Shown: one piece after another, positions 50,404 through 57,622 of the stretch | Layout: the number at the start of each line of letters is the position of its first letter | How positions within the stretch are numbered: position 1 is the stretch's first letter | From: Pseudomonas sp. PDM04 | Lineage (GTDB): Bacteria; Pseudomonadota; Gammaproteobacteria; Pseudomonadales; Pseudomonadaceae | Assembly (NCBI RefSeq): GCF_014851765.1 | Contig: NZ_JACVAI010000006.1 | Coordinates: forward strand, 62,001-126,000 | Length of the DNA: 64,000 nt | Direction of reading: 5' to 3' | The notes under the pieces: model-generated | What the model was told of the DNA's origin: nothing | Databases searched by the model: none | The model's input: only the letters and a program-made list of their open reading frames with translations | Translations under genes and position numbers: made by a program

Positions 50404-51369
50404 ATGGAAACCCCACTTTCCAATTCCGGAAACCCGACGCCGAAACCGCCGCAACGAGCGCCGCTGGCCCTCAGCGGGCTGGATTTCAAACTGTTGAAAG
50501 TGTTCAAGGCGGTGGTCGAGGCCGGAGGCTTCAGCGCGGCTCAAAACGAGCTGAATGTGGGGCTGGCCGCCATCAGCAAGCAGATTTCCGACCTTGAAAT
50601 CCGCATCGGCATGCGTCTGTGCACCCGGGGTCGGGAAGGCTTTCATCTGACCGAAGAAGGTCGCCTGGTGTATCAGGCATCGATTGATTTATTTGCCTCG
50701 GTCGATAACTTTCGGGACCGGCTTAGTTCTGCTCAAAATGAACTGATCGGTGATCTTGGTGTGGGTGTTATTGATAATACGATCACCGACGATCATTCAC
50801 CGTTAGTTGCTGCGCTAAAACAACTTAGTGAGTCATCGCCGAAGGTCAGGTTGCAAATTCAGGCTTCACAGCTGGATGAGGTGGAGAGGGGCGTGGTAGA
50901 GGGTCGGTTAGTCGCAGGGATTGTGCCGGTCTATCAAAAGCGCGAGGAGTTCGATTATTACAAACTGTATGAAGAACGCTCGCAGATTTATTGCGCGGTC
51001 GGTCATCCGTTGTTCGCCATTCCCGACGGCGACATTGGCAGTCACCTGCTCAAGGACTACGAATGCGTGAACCATCGTTATGCAATCCACCGCGACAAAC
51101 TCAACTTTGCCCGCTATGACAGTTTTTCCGCCTCGGCCACGCAAGTGGAGGCCGTGGCACTGCTGATCAAGACCGGACGCTTCATTGGCTTCCTGCCGCA
51201 ACACTACGCGGCGGCCATGGTCGCCCAGGGACAGTTTCGCGCGGTGCGCCCGGACCTGATCCATATCGACACGCCGTTCAACCTGATCCTGCGCCACAAC
51301 ACCGTACGCAGCCCTCTGGTCAAGGCTTTCGCCCTGGCGCTGGGCGTGGATCTGAAAGTACCTGCCTGA
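50404..51369 (+). CDS. LysR family transcriptional regulator
   Basis: This 321-residue regulator has a helix-turn-helix at residues about 30-65 (FKAVVEAGGFSAAQNELNV, AISKQISDLEIRIG) and a C-terminal inducer-binding domain. The first 25 residues are a Pro-rich extension. Its divergent position from the ArgH-like cluster makes that cluster its likely target. Codon use around 50700-50950 is visibly richer in A/T than the neighbours. The stop lies only four bases from that of convergent ugd, so there is no room for a separate terminator. Confidence 0.9.
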   Translation: METPLSNSGNPTPKPPQRAPLALSGLDFKLLKVFKAVVEAGGFSAAQNELNVGLAAISKQISDLEIRIGMRLCTRGREGFHLTEEGRLVYQASIDLFASVDNFRDRLSSAQNELIGDLGVGVIDNTITDDHSPLVAALKQLSESSPKVRLQIQASQLDEVERGVVEGRLVAGIVPVYQKREEFDYYKLYEERSQIYCAVGHPLFAIPDGDIGSHLLKDYECVNHRYAIHRDKLNFARYDSFSASATQVEAVALLIKTGRFIGFLPQHYAAAMVAQGQFRAVRPDLIHIDTPFNLILRHNTVRSPLVKAFALALGVDLKVPA

Positions 51370-51373
51370 CCCC

Positions 51374-52753
51374 TCAGGCCACCCCCTGCGCCGCCGGCCA
51401 CTGCTGAAGGGGGATCGGCAGCTTGCGCGATTCGCCGCGTCCCATCGGGAAATAGGTGAAACCGTTGCGCGCCAGGCGGTCGGCGTCGTACAGGTTTCGT
51501 CCGTCGAAGATCACCGGCGCCTTGAGCCGTTGGCGGATCAGGTTGAAATCCGGTGCCTTGAACTGTTGCCACTCGGTGCAGATGATCAGTGCGTCGGCGC
51601 CGGCCAGCACCGATTCCGGCGTGCCCATCAGCATCAATTTGCTTTCCTCGGGATACAGGTGCTGGGTTTCCTGCATCGCTTCCGGGTCGAATGCCCGCAC
51701 GCTGGCGCCCGCGGCCCACAGCGACTCCAGCAGCACGCGGCTGGGTGCGTCGCGCATGTCATCGGTGTTGGGTTTGAACGCCAGGCCCCACACGGCGAAG
51801 GTCTTGCCCCGCAGGTCGCCCTTGAAGAAGGCGTTGATGCGGTCGAACAGCTTGTGTTTCTGCCGCTGGTTGATTGCCTCCACCGCCTGCAGCAGGTCGC
51901 TGGAGCAGTGTGCTTGCTCGGCACTGTGAATCAGGGCGCGCATGTCCTTGGGGAAGCACGAGCCGCCATAGCCGCAACCGGGGTAGATGAAGTGATAGCC
52001 AATGCGCGAGTCGGCGCCGATGCCCAGGCGCACCGATTCGATATCGGCGCCCAGGTGTTCGGCCAGTTCGGCGATCTGGTTGATGAAGCTGATCTTGGTC
52101 GCCAGCATGCAGTTGGCGGCGTATTTGGTCAGTTCGGCGCTGCGCAGGTCCATGAACATGATGCGGTCATGGTTGCGATTGAACGGCGCATAGAGGTCAC
52201 GCATGACGTCGCGTACCTCATCGCTTTCGCAGCCGATGACGATGCGGTCCGGGCGCCGGCAGTCGGCCACGGCCGAGCCTTCCTTCAAAAACTCGGGGTT
52301 GGAGACGATCTCGAACTGCAGCAATCGCCCCACCTTGATCAGGCATTTGTCGATGTGCGCGCGCAAGGTGTCGCCGGTGCCCACGGGCACGGTGGATTTT
52401 TCCACCAGAATCACCGGTTGCTCGCGATGACGGGCCACTGCTTCACCCACCGACAGCACGTAGCGCAGGTCCGCCGAGCCATCGTCCCGGGAGGGCGTAC
52501 CGACCGCGATGAACAACACCTGGCCGTGTTGCACCGCGAGTTTTTCATCGGTAGTGAACTGCAGGCGCCGGGCTTCCAGGCTTTCCCGGACCAGGCTGGC
52601 CAGCCCCGGTTCGTAAATGCTCACGTGGCCCTGCTGCAGCCGTTCGACTTTTTGCTCGTCGATGTCCATGCAGACCACGTCGTGGCCGACCTCAGCCAGC
52701 ACAGCGGCTTGTACCAGGCCAACGTAACCGCTACCAAATACACTGATTTTCAT
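51374..52753 (-). CDS. ugd: UDP-glucose 6-dehydrogenase
   Basis: Ugd oxidises UDP-glucose to UDP-glucuronate with NAD. The 459-residue product has GSGYVGLVQAAVLAEVGHDV as Rossmann site, EKSTVPVGTG, SNPEFLKEGSA, and the catalytic Cys in YGGSCFPKD near residue 260. AGGAG stands just before the start at 52753. In many pseudomonads ugd is the last gene of the arn (aminoarabinose) operon. Here only an arnD fragment remains upstream, so the present role of UDP-glucuronate may be exopolysaccharide rather than lipid A modification. Confidence 0.93.
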   Translation of the reverse strand: MKISVFGSGYVGLVQAAVLAEVGHDVVCMDIDEQKVERLQQGHVSIYEPGLASLVRESLEARRLQFTTDEKLAVQHGQVLFIAVGTPSRDDGSADLRYVLSVGEAVARHREQPVILVEKSTVPVGTGDTLRAHIDKCLIKVGRLLQFEIVSNPEFLKEGSAVADCRRPDRIVIGCESDEVRDVMRDLYAPFNRNHDRIMFMDLRSAELTKYAANCMLATKISFINQIAELAEHLGADIESVRLGIGADSRIGYHFIYPGCGYGGSCFPKDMRALIHSAEQAHCSSDLLQAVEAINQRQKHKLFDRINAFFKGDLRGKTFAVWGLAFKPNTDDMRDAPSRVLLESLWAAGASVRAFDPEAMQETQHLYPEESKLMLMGTPESVLAGADALIICTEWQQFKAPDFNLIRQRLKAPVIFDGRNLYDADRLARNGFTYFPMGRGESRKLPIPLQQWPAAQGVA

Positions 52754-52756
52754 GGG

Positions 52757-52867
52757 TCACTCCTGAGTCTTGGGCGCGTGCTCGGGATTGATGCGCTGTT
52801 GCGCGCCGTCAGGATAAGCGAGGCCATATTTCAGTTCGTCTATCGTGTTGTACAACGCCACGTGTCG
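52757..52867 (-). pseudogene. Unidentified C-terminal coding remnant immediately before ugd
   Basis: A 36-codon frame reads RHVALYNTIDELKYGLAYPD and continues to a TGA just before the ugd ribosome site. VALYNTIDEL resembles the end of class V PLP enzymes such as cysteine desulfurases (RASLALYNTxEEI), but the match is short. It is in a different frame from the arnD remnant, with the junction near 52865. Confidence 0.35.
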
Positions 52868-53028
52868 ACTGCGCCGCGCCGGACCCGACCCGTCGGCAAT
52901 GCACTCGGGATGGGTGGCAGCAAGTCGCCCAAGGGTTGGAAATGGAGGTGGCGTTGGCGCGCAGCGGCCAGCAGCTGGCGAAATGCATCAGCCATCACCC
53001 GCCCTTCGACTTCGGCATGGACAACGGG
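52864..53028 (-). pseudogene. arnD: arnD 3' remnant
   Basis: About 55 codons match the C-terminus of ArnD, the deformylase of the lipid A 4-amino-4-deoxy-L-arabinose pathway. The stretch VVHAEVEG, followed about 20 residues later by HFQPLGDLLP and then LPTGRVRRG, parallels IHAEVEG, FCPLSELL and LPLGQVVRG of E. coli ArnD as I remember it. The usual end (GREGWLGCQ) is missing: the frame runs into unrelated sequence after RGAVD and stops at 52840. No N-terminal part or start is present. Confidence 0.75.
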
Positions 53029-53210
53029 ATCGAGCACAGACGCGCCGAGTTCCATTCGGCGTTCGGCAGGTAGAGGTCGGGAAAATGGAAAGGCCCCCAC
53101 GAAAGTGCCGGGCGTTATATGAAGTGTTTCATTCGTTAGTTGATTTATACCGACTCTGCAGGCTTGCTCTCACCAGGGTGAGGGTCGTTTCTTCAGGCAC
53201 AAACTCGCGC

Positions 53211-54290
53211 CTACGCGGGGTTGGTGTCGCTGAGCACGTGGGCATGGCCAATGGTGGTGACCTGTACGGCACTGCCGGTCGGGGGCGCGTACAGCCCGGA
53301 ACTGCGCACCATCAGCGATCGGCCGGGCTGATCATTGGCGGTCGGGGTCTCCAGCTCCACGGTCAGGGTGCAGGTGTTGCCGCTGAAATCGCGTTCGGTC
53401 ACCACGGCTCGGCAACCGACCGCTTCCAGGCCGTTGGGAACCACACCGACCAGTTGCAACTGCTCGGGACGCAGCATGATCTGCGCGCTGCGGTTGTTGC
53501 GATGGTTGTTGACCGGAATCCGCCCCAGGTCGCAATGGGCCCAGCCGGCTTCGATCCTGGCTGGCATGACCACAGCGTCGCCAAGGAACAGAGCGGTTTG
53601 TTCGTCGCCGGGGTAGCGATACAGGTCCAGCGGGTGGCCGGACTGCACCAGGCGTCCCTCGCGCATGACCGCCAGTTGATCGGCGAATGACAGCGCTTCG
53701 CTCTGGTCATGGGTCACCAGGATGGTGGTCACGCCGGCATCGGCCAGCAGTCGCGCCACCAGCTTGCGCATGGCGGCGCGCAAGCCGGTATCGAGCGCGG
53801 AAAACGGCTCATCCAGCAGCATCAATTGGGGTTGCTGGGCCAGTGCCCGGGCCAGCGCCACCCGTTGTTGCTGGCCGCCGGACAACTCATGGGGCCAGCG
53901 CTCGGCCATGCTCAGCGGCAAGGCCACGCTGTCCATCAGTTGGGCGACACGCTCGCGTTTCTCCAGGCCTTTGGTTGCCAGGCCGAAACCAATGTTGGCG
54001 GCCACGCTCATGTGCGGAAACAGCGCGCCATCCTGTGGGACGTAGCCGATCTGGCGCCGATGGGCGGGGACCTCATGGGTTTCATCGATCAGCGTCTGGC
54101 CATTGAACATAAGCCGCCCGGCGTCGGGGAATTCAAAGCCGGCGATCATCCGCAACAAGGTGGTCTTGCCCGAGCCCGAAGGGCCGACGATGACGGTGCG
54201 GCTGCCCGCCGGCACTGACAGGCTGACATCGTGCAGGGCCCGCTGTGCGCCATAGGATTTACAGATCGAATGCAGTTCAAGCGCGTTCAT
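53211..54290 (-). CDS. fbpC: Ferric iron ABC transporter ATP-binding protein
   Basis: This 359-residue ATPase has Walker A GPSGSGKTTL (residues about 36-45), signature LSGGQQQRVALARAL, Walker B LMLLDEPFSALDTG and switch His in VTHDQSEAL. The C-terminal 120 residues form a regulatory OB-type domain, usual for FbpC/PotA. ATG 54290 overlaps the permease stop as ATGA. The gene belongs to fbpA-fbpB-fbpC, an importer of ferric iron. Confidence 0.93.
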   Translation of the reverse strand: MNALELHSICKSYGAQRALHDVSLSVPAGSRTVIVGPSGSGKTTLLRMIAGFEFPDAGRLMFNGQTLIDETHEVPAHRRQIGYVPQDGALFPHMSVAANIGFGLATKGLEKRERVAQLMDSVALPLSMAERWPHELSGGQQQRVALARALAQQPQLMLLDEPFSALDTGLRAAMRKLVARLLADAGVTTILVTHDQSEALSFADQLAVMREGRLVQSGHPLDLYRYPGDEQTALFLGDAVVMPARIEAGWAHCDLGRIPVNNHRNNRSAQIMLRPEQLQLVGVVPNGLEAVGCRAVVTERDFSGNTCTLTVELETPTANDQPGRSLMVRSSGLYAPPTGSAVQVTTIGHAHVLSDTNPA

Positions 54291-55885
54291 CGGCCCGCCG
54301 TGCGTTTGGATTGGTGATAGAGAAGGCCGGTCAAGGGCAGCGACAGCACAATCATCAGCAACGCATAGGGCGCTGCGGCGGCGTAGTCGATTTCGCTGGT
54401 CAACGCCCAGAACCCGGTCGCCAGTGTGCGTGTGCCGTTCGGCGCGAGGAGCAGGGTAGCGGTCAATTCGTTGGTGATCGCCAGGAACACCAGGGCGGCG
54501 CCCGCCGCGGCACCGGGCGCGGCCAGGCGCAGGGTGATCAGCCACAGCGCCCGGGCCGGCGAGCGCCCCAGGCTGCGCGCCATGTTCTCCAGCTCGATCG
54601 GTGCCTGGGCGATACCGGCCCGCAGGCTGACCAGTGCCCGGGGCAGGAACATCAGCATATAGGCGAGCAGCACGGTGACGGCAGTCTGATAAATCGGCCG
54701 GGCGTAATGCACCGTGACCGTCACCAGTGCCAGGGCCACGACAATGCCTGGCAAGGAACTGGTGATGTAGTTGCAGCTTTCCAGAACCCGCTGCAATCGC
54801 CCTGGCGAGCGTATCGACAGCCACGCAATCGGGAACGCCGCGACGGTGGTGAGCACCGCCCCGCAGACCCCGAACAGCAAGGTCTGTTGCAGCGCCGGCA
54901 GCAGTTCGGCCATCTCCCAGACCTGCGCGCCGCCGGCAATCAGCCACTTGCCCAAGGTGAACAACGGCACGCCGAGGGCCAGGGCACAGGTGATGGTCAG
55001 CAACGCCAGCGCCAGCACGGTTTGCCCGGTTGTAAGGCACGCCACTGGCTGTTCGCGGGCACTGCCCGAGCCCACCCGGGCATAACGTGCATGGCCTCGC
55101 GCCGTCGACTCGAGGGTCAACATGGCCAGGCAGCACAGGGCAAGCACACCGGCCAGCATGTTGGCGGCAGGGCCATTGAAGGTGGATTTGAACTGATCGA
55201 AAATCGCCGTGGTAAAGGTGTCGAACCGGATCATCGCGTACAGGCCGTACTCGGCCAGCAAATGCAGGCCCACCAGTAGGGCGCCGCCGCAGATGGCCAG
55301 GCGCAATTGCGGCAGCACCACCCGGAAGAACACCGCCCATGGCTTGAGGCCCATGGATTGCGCGACGTCCTCGATCGCCGGATCGAGACGGCGCAGGGTC
55401 GCGGCCACCGGCAGGTAGAGGAAAGGGAAGTAGGCGATCACCGACACCAGCACCCCGGCAGACAGCCCGTGAATCGGCGGCACCAGGCTGACCCAGGCAT
55501 AGCTGTGGACGAAGGCCGGTACCGCCAGCGGCGCGGTCGCCAGCAATGACCAGCCGCGTCGCCCCGGCAAATTGCTGCGCTCCGTCAACCAGGCCAGTGT
55601 TATACCGAGGACGATGCACAAGGGCAGGGTGATCACCACCAGCAACACGGTGTTGAGCAACAGTTCGCCCACCCGTGGCCGAAACACCAGGGCCGAGAGC
55701 GTAGCCCAACCGGTCTGCCAGGACACGCCGATGACGAAGGCGATCGGCAGCAGGGCCAGCAATGACACCAGTAACGACAAACCGATCACCCATGCACCGC
55801 CACGCCCCGCGAACAAGCCATGGGAGCGGCGGCGCAAAGGGGCGGGAATCGGCGCAGCGACACCCGCCGGCAGCGTTTCAGGCAT
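54287..55885 (-). CDS. fbpB: Ferric iron ABC transporter permease (fused two-domain)
   Basis: The 532-residue product has about 12 membrane helices in two homologous halves, as in FbpB/SfuB. Each half has an EAA-type loop: IEDVAQSMGLKPWAVFFRVVLP near residue 175 and IELENMARSLGRSPARALWLITLRLA near residue 435. ATG 55885 was taken; a TTG one codon upstream is in frame. It starts four bases after the fbpA stop, so translation is probably coupled. Confidence 0.93.
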   Translation of the reverse strand: MPETLPAGVAAPIPAPLRRRSHGLFAGRGGAWVIGLSLLVSLLALLPIAFVIGVSWQTGWATLSALVFRPRVGELLLNTVLLVVITLPLCIVLGITLAWLTERSNLPGRRGWSLLATAPLAVPAFVHSYAWVSLVPPIHGLSAGVLVSVIAYFPFLYLPVAATLRRLDPAIEDVAQSMGLKPWAVFFRVVLPQLRLAICGGALLVGLHLLAEYGLYAMIRFDTFTTAIFDQFKSTFNGPAANMLAGVLALCCLAMLTLESTARGHARYARVGSGSAREQPVACLTTGQTVLALALLTITCALALGVPLFTLGKWLIAGGAQVWEMAELLPALQQTLLFGVCGAVLTTVAAFPIAWLSIRSPGRLQRVLESCNYITSSLPGIVVALALVTVTVHYARPIYQTAVTVLLAYMLMFLPRALVSLRAGIAQAPIELENMARSLGRSPARALWLITLRLAAPGAAAGAALVFLAITNELTATLLLAPNGTRTLATGFWALTSEIDYAAAAPYALLMIVLSLPLTGLLYHQSKRTAGR

Positions 55886-55889
55886 CAAT

Positions 55890-56903
55890 TCAGAGCAGTC
55901 CGGCCTGGGTCATCAGCTCCACGGCTTTCTTGCTGTCGAGTTTGGAGGCATCGACTTTCGGCGCGTCGAGCTGTTGCAAAGGCACCAGTTTGGGGTTGGA
56001 CTCAGCATTCTTGCCAACAGCGTACTCGTAGGAGCTGCCGGTCTTGAGGATCGCCTGGCCGTCCTTGCCGGTCACCCATTTGAGGAAGGCCTGGGCCTGC
56101 TCCTTGTGTTGACTCGAAGCCAGGACGCCGCCACCGGAGACACTCACGAATGCCCCCGGATCCTTGTGCTTGAAGTAGTGCAGGGCCGTGTTCTGGCTGT
56201 TTTCACCGGTTTTGGCCTGATCGCCGAAACGGTAGTAGTGGTAAATCACCCCGCTGTCGATCTGCCCGGCATTGACCGCCTTGAGCACCGAGCTGTTGCC
56301 CCGGTAGGCGGTGAAATTGGTTTTCATGCCCTTGAGCCACTCGAGGGTGGCGGCTTCGCCCTTGAGCTCCAGCACCGCCGCGACGATTGCCTGGAAGTCG
56401 GCACCCGCCGGCGAGGCAGCCCAACGGCCTTTCCATTTGGGCTCGGCGAGGTCCATCAGCGATTTCGGCAGCTCGGCTTCCGGCAGTTTGCCCGGGTTGT
56501 AGACAAACACCGTGGAACGCGCCGCGATGCCGACCCATTTGCCATGGGCCGGGCGGTACGCAGCGTCGACCTGTTCCAGGGTGGACGGGGCCACCGGCGC
56601 AAACAGCCCGGCGTTGTCGACCAGAACCATGGCCGGGGAGTTTTCGGTGAGGAACACGTCTGCCGGTGACGCCGCACCCTCTTGCACGATCTGGTTACCC
56701 ATCTCGGTGTCATCGCCATTGCGCACCGTGACCTTGATCCCGGTTTCCCGGGTAAAGCCCTCGATCCACGCTTTGGTCAGGCTTTCGTGCTGGGCGTTGT
56801 AGACCACGATGCCGTCGCCATCGGCGGCGTACGCGTGACCGGCACCGAGCAGGGCGGTGGCCAGCAGGGCGTGTTTGAGGAAATCGGGGATGCGGGGGTT
56901 CAT
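55890..56903 (-). CDS. fbpA: Ferric iron-binding periplasmic protein
   Basis: This 337-residue binding protein has a signal peptide (residues 1-26, cleavage near AYAADG). IVVYNAQHESLTKAW is the usual start of mature FbpA, and the paired Tyr that chelate ferric iron are visible in SGVIYHYYRFG near residue 218. ATG 56903 gives a normal signal sequence; ATG 56939 would add 12 charged residues and is unlikely. A Fur-box candidate lies at 56974-56992. Confidence 0.92.
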   Translation of the reverse strand: MNPRIPDFLKHALLATALLGAGHAYAADGDGIVVYNAQHESLTKAWIEGFTRETGIKVTVRNGDDTEMGNQIVQEGAASPADVFLTENSPAMVLVDNAGLFAPVAPSTLEQVDAAYRPAHGKWVGIAARSTVFVYNPGKLPEAELPKSLMDLAEPKWKGRWAASPAGADFQAIVAAVLELKGEAATLEWLKGMKTNFTAYRGNSSVLKAVNAGQIDSGVIYHYYRFGDQAKTGENSQNTALHYFKHKDPGAFVSVSGGGVLASSQHKEQAQAFLKWVTGKDGQAILKTGSSYEYAVGKNAESNPKLVPLQQLDAPKVDASKLDSKKAVELMTQAGLL

Positions 56904-56973
56904 GCAGTGGCGGCTCCAGTTATGTTTGGAATCATGCACACGGACAGACCAACAGGGTCGTCAATGAGTGTAG

Positions 56974-56992
56974 GTCAATGCGAATCGTTTGC
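56974..56992. promoter_or_regulatory. Fur-box candidate upstream of fbpA
   Basis: GTCAATGCGAATCGTTTGC matches the 19-base Fur consensus at 12 positions, including the central AAT-C-TT core. It lies 71 bases before the fbpA start, suitable for iron repression. Confidence 0.5.
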
Positions 56993-57044
56993 AGGTCAAA
57001 AACGCTGACAAATGTAAGGGGCGAAATGCGAAAAAAACGTGAAC

Positions 57045-57605
57045 TCAGGAGGCCGGCGGACAACTTTTTTGTGCACGGCCTGCCGCCTGGCTGATCAGCG
57101 CGGCCAGGCGCTGGACGTTGCGTTGCTGGGCGAGCACCAGGTCGTCGATGGACGGACCTGAAGGCGTCTGCAGGGTGCTGCGGCAATTCAGCATCGCGCT
57201 TTCACCGTCACCGGGGCTGCGCAGGCGCCATTTGACGTCCATCAGCGCATATTGACCGGGAATCGAATCGAAGCGCTGCACCTCCAGGCGCACCGACGCC
57301 TTGCGCTGGGGGTTGCTGCTGGCCAGCTGATCGACCAACGCGCTGCGCAGCTCATCCACCAGGCTGGCGGCCCACCACTCGGTTTCCAGAATCGCCAGGC
57401 CACTGTTGCCCTGGCGAATGACGATCTGCGGGCGATCGACCTGGGGCGGCACGCTGAGGCCTTCGATCTGGATTTCACCGCCATTGCCCCGCGCGGTGCC
57501 GCTCAATTGCGCAGGCGTCAGGGTGTGGAATTGAATGGGGTCGCTACGACAGGCCGTCAGCAGCACGAACGCCGTGACCCACGTTATCTTCAGCGGAGTA
57601 ACCAT
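57045..57605 (-). CDS. pqiC: PqiC-type outer-membrane lipoprotein
   Basis: This 186-residue lipoprotein has the lipobox LLTAC near residue 19 and the ABC-transport auxiliary (DUF330) domain; FHTLTPAQ and WWAASLVDELRSALVDQL are typical. In E. coli PqiC is an outer-membrane partner of the PqiB tunnel, with a role in lipid transfer between membranes. It is last in pqiA1-pqiA2-pqiB-pqiC, 17 bases after pqiB. Confidence 0.88.
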   Translation of the reverse strand: MVTPLKITWVTAFVLLTACRSDPIQFHTLTPAQLSGTARGNGGEIQIEGLSVPPQVDRPQIVIRQGNSGLAILETEWWAASLVDELRSALVDQLASSNPQRKASVRLEVQRFDSIPGQYALMDVKWRLRSPGDGESAMLNCRSTLQTPSGPSIDDLVLAQQRNVQRLAALISQAAGRAQKSCPPAS

Positions 57606-57622
57606 GAGTGTGGCTCCTGTAG

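Larger units (their letters stand above)
52754..53210. other. Gene-poor region upstream of ugd with coding remnants
   Basis: These 457 bases contain no intact gene. They hold the arnD 3' remnant (52864-53028) and, in another frame, a 36-codon tail at 52757-52867 ending in a stop four bases before the ugd start. Bases 53029-53210 show nothing I can assign. Together they look like a deletion scar. Confidence 0.65.

Noticed and set aside
53211..55793. 860-codon minus-strand frame suggesting a fusion with fbpC
   Set aside because: The first 500 codons are an out-of-frame reading of the fbpB permease. The real fbpC starts at 54290 with an ATGA overlap.
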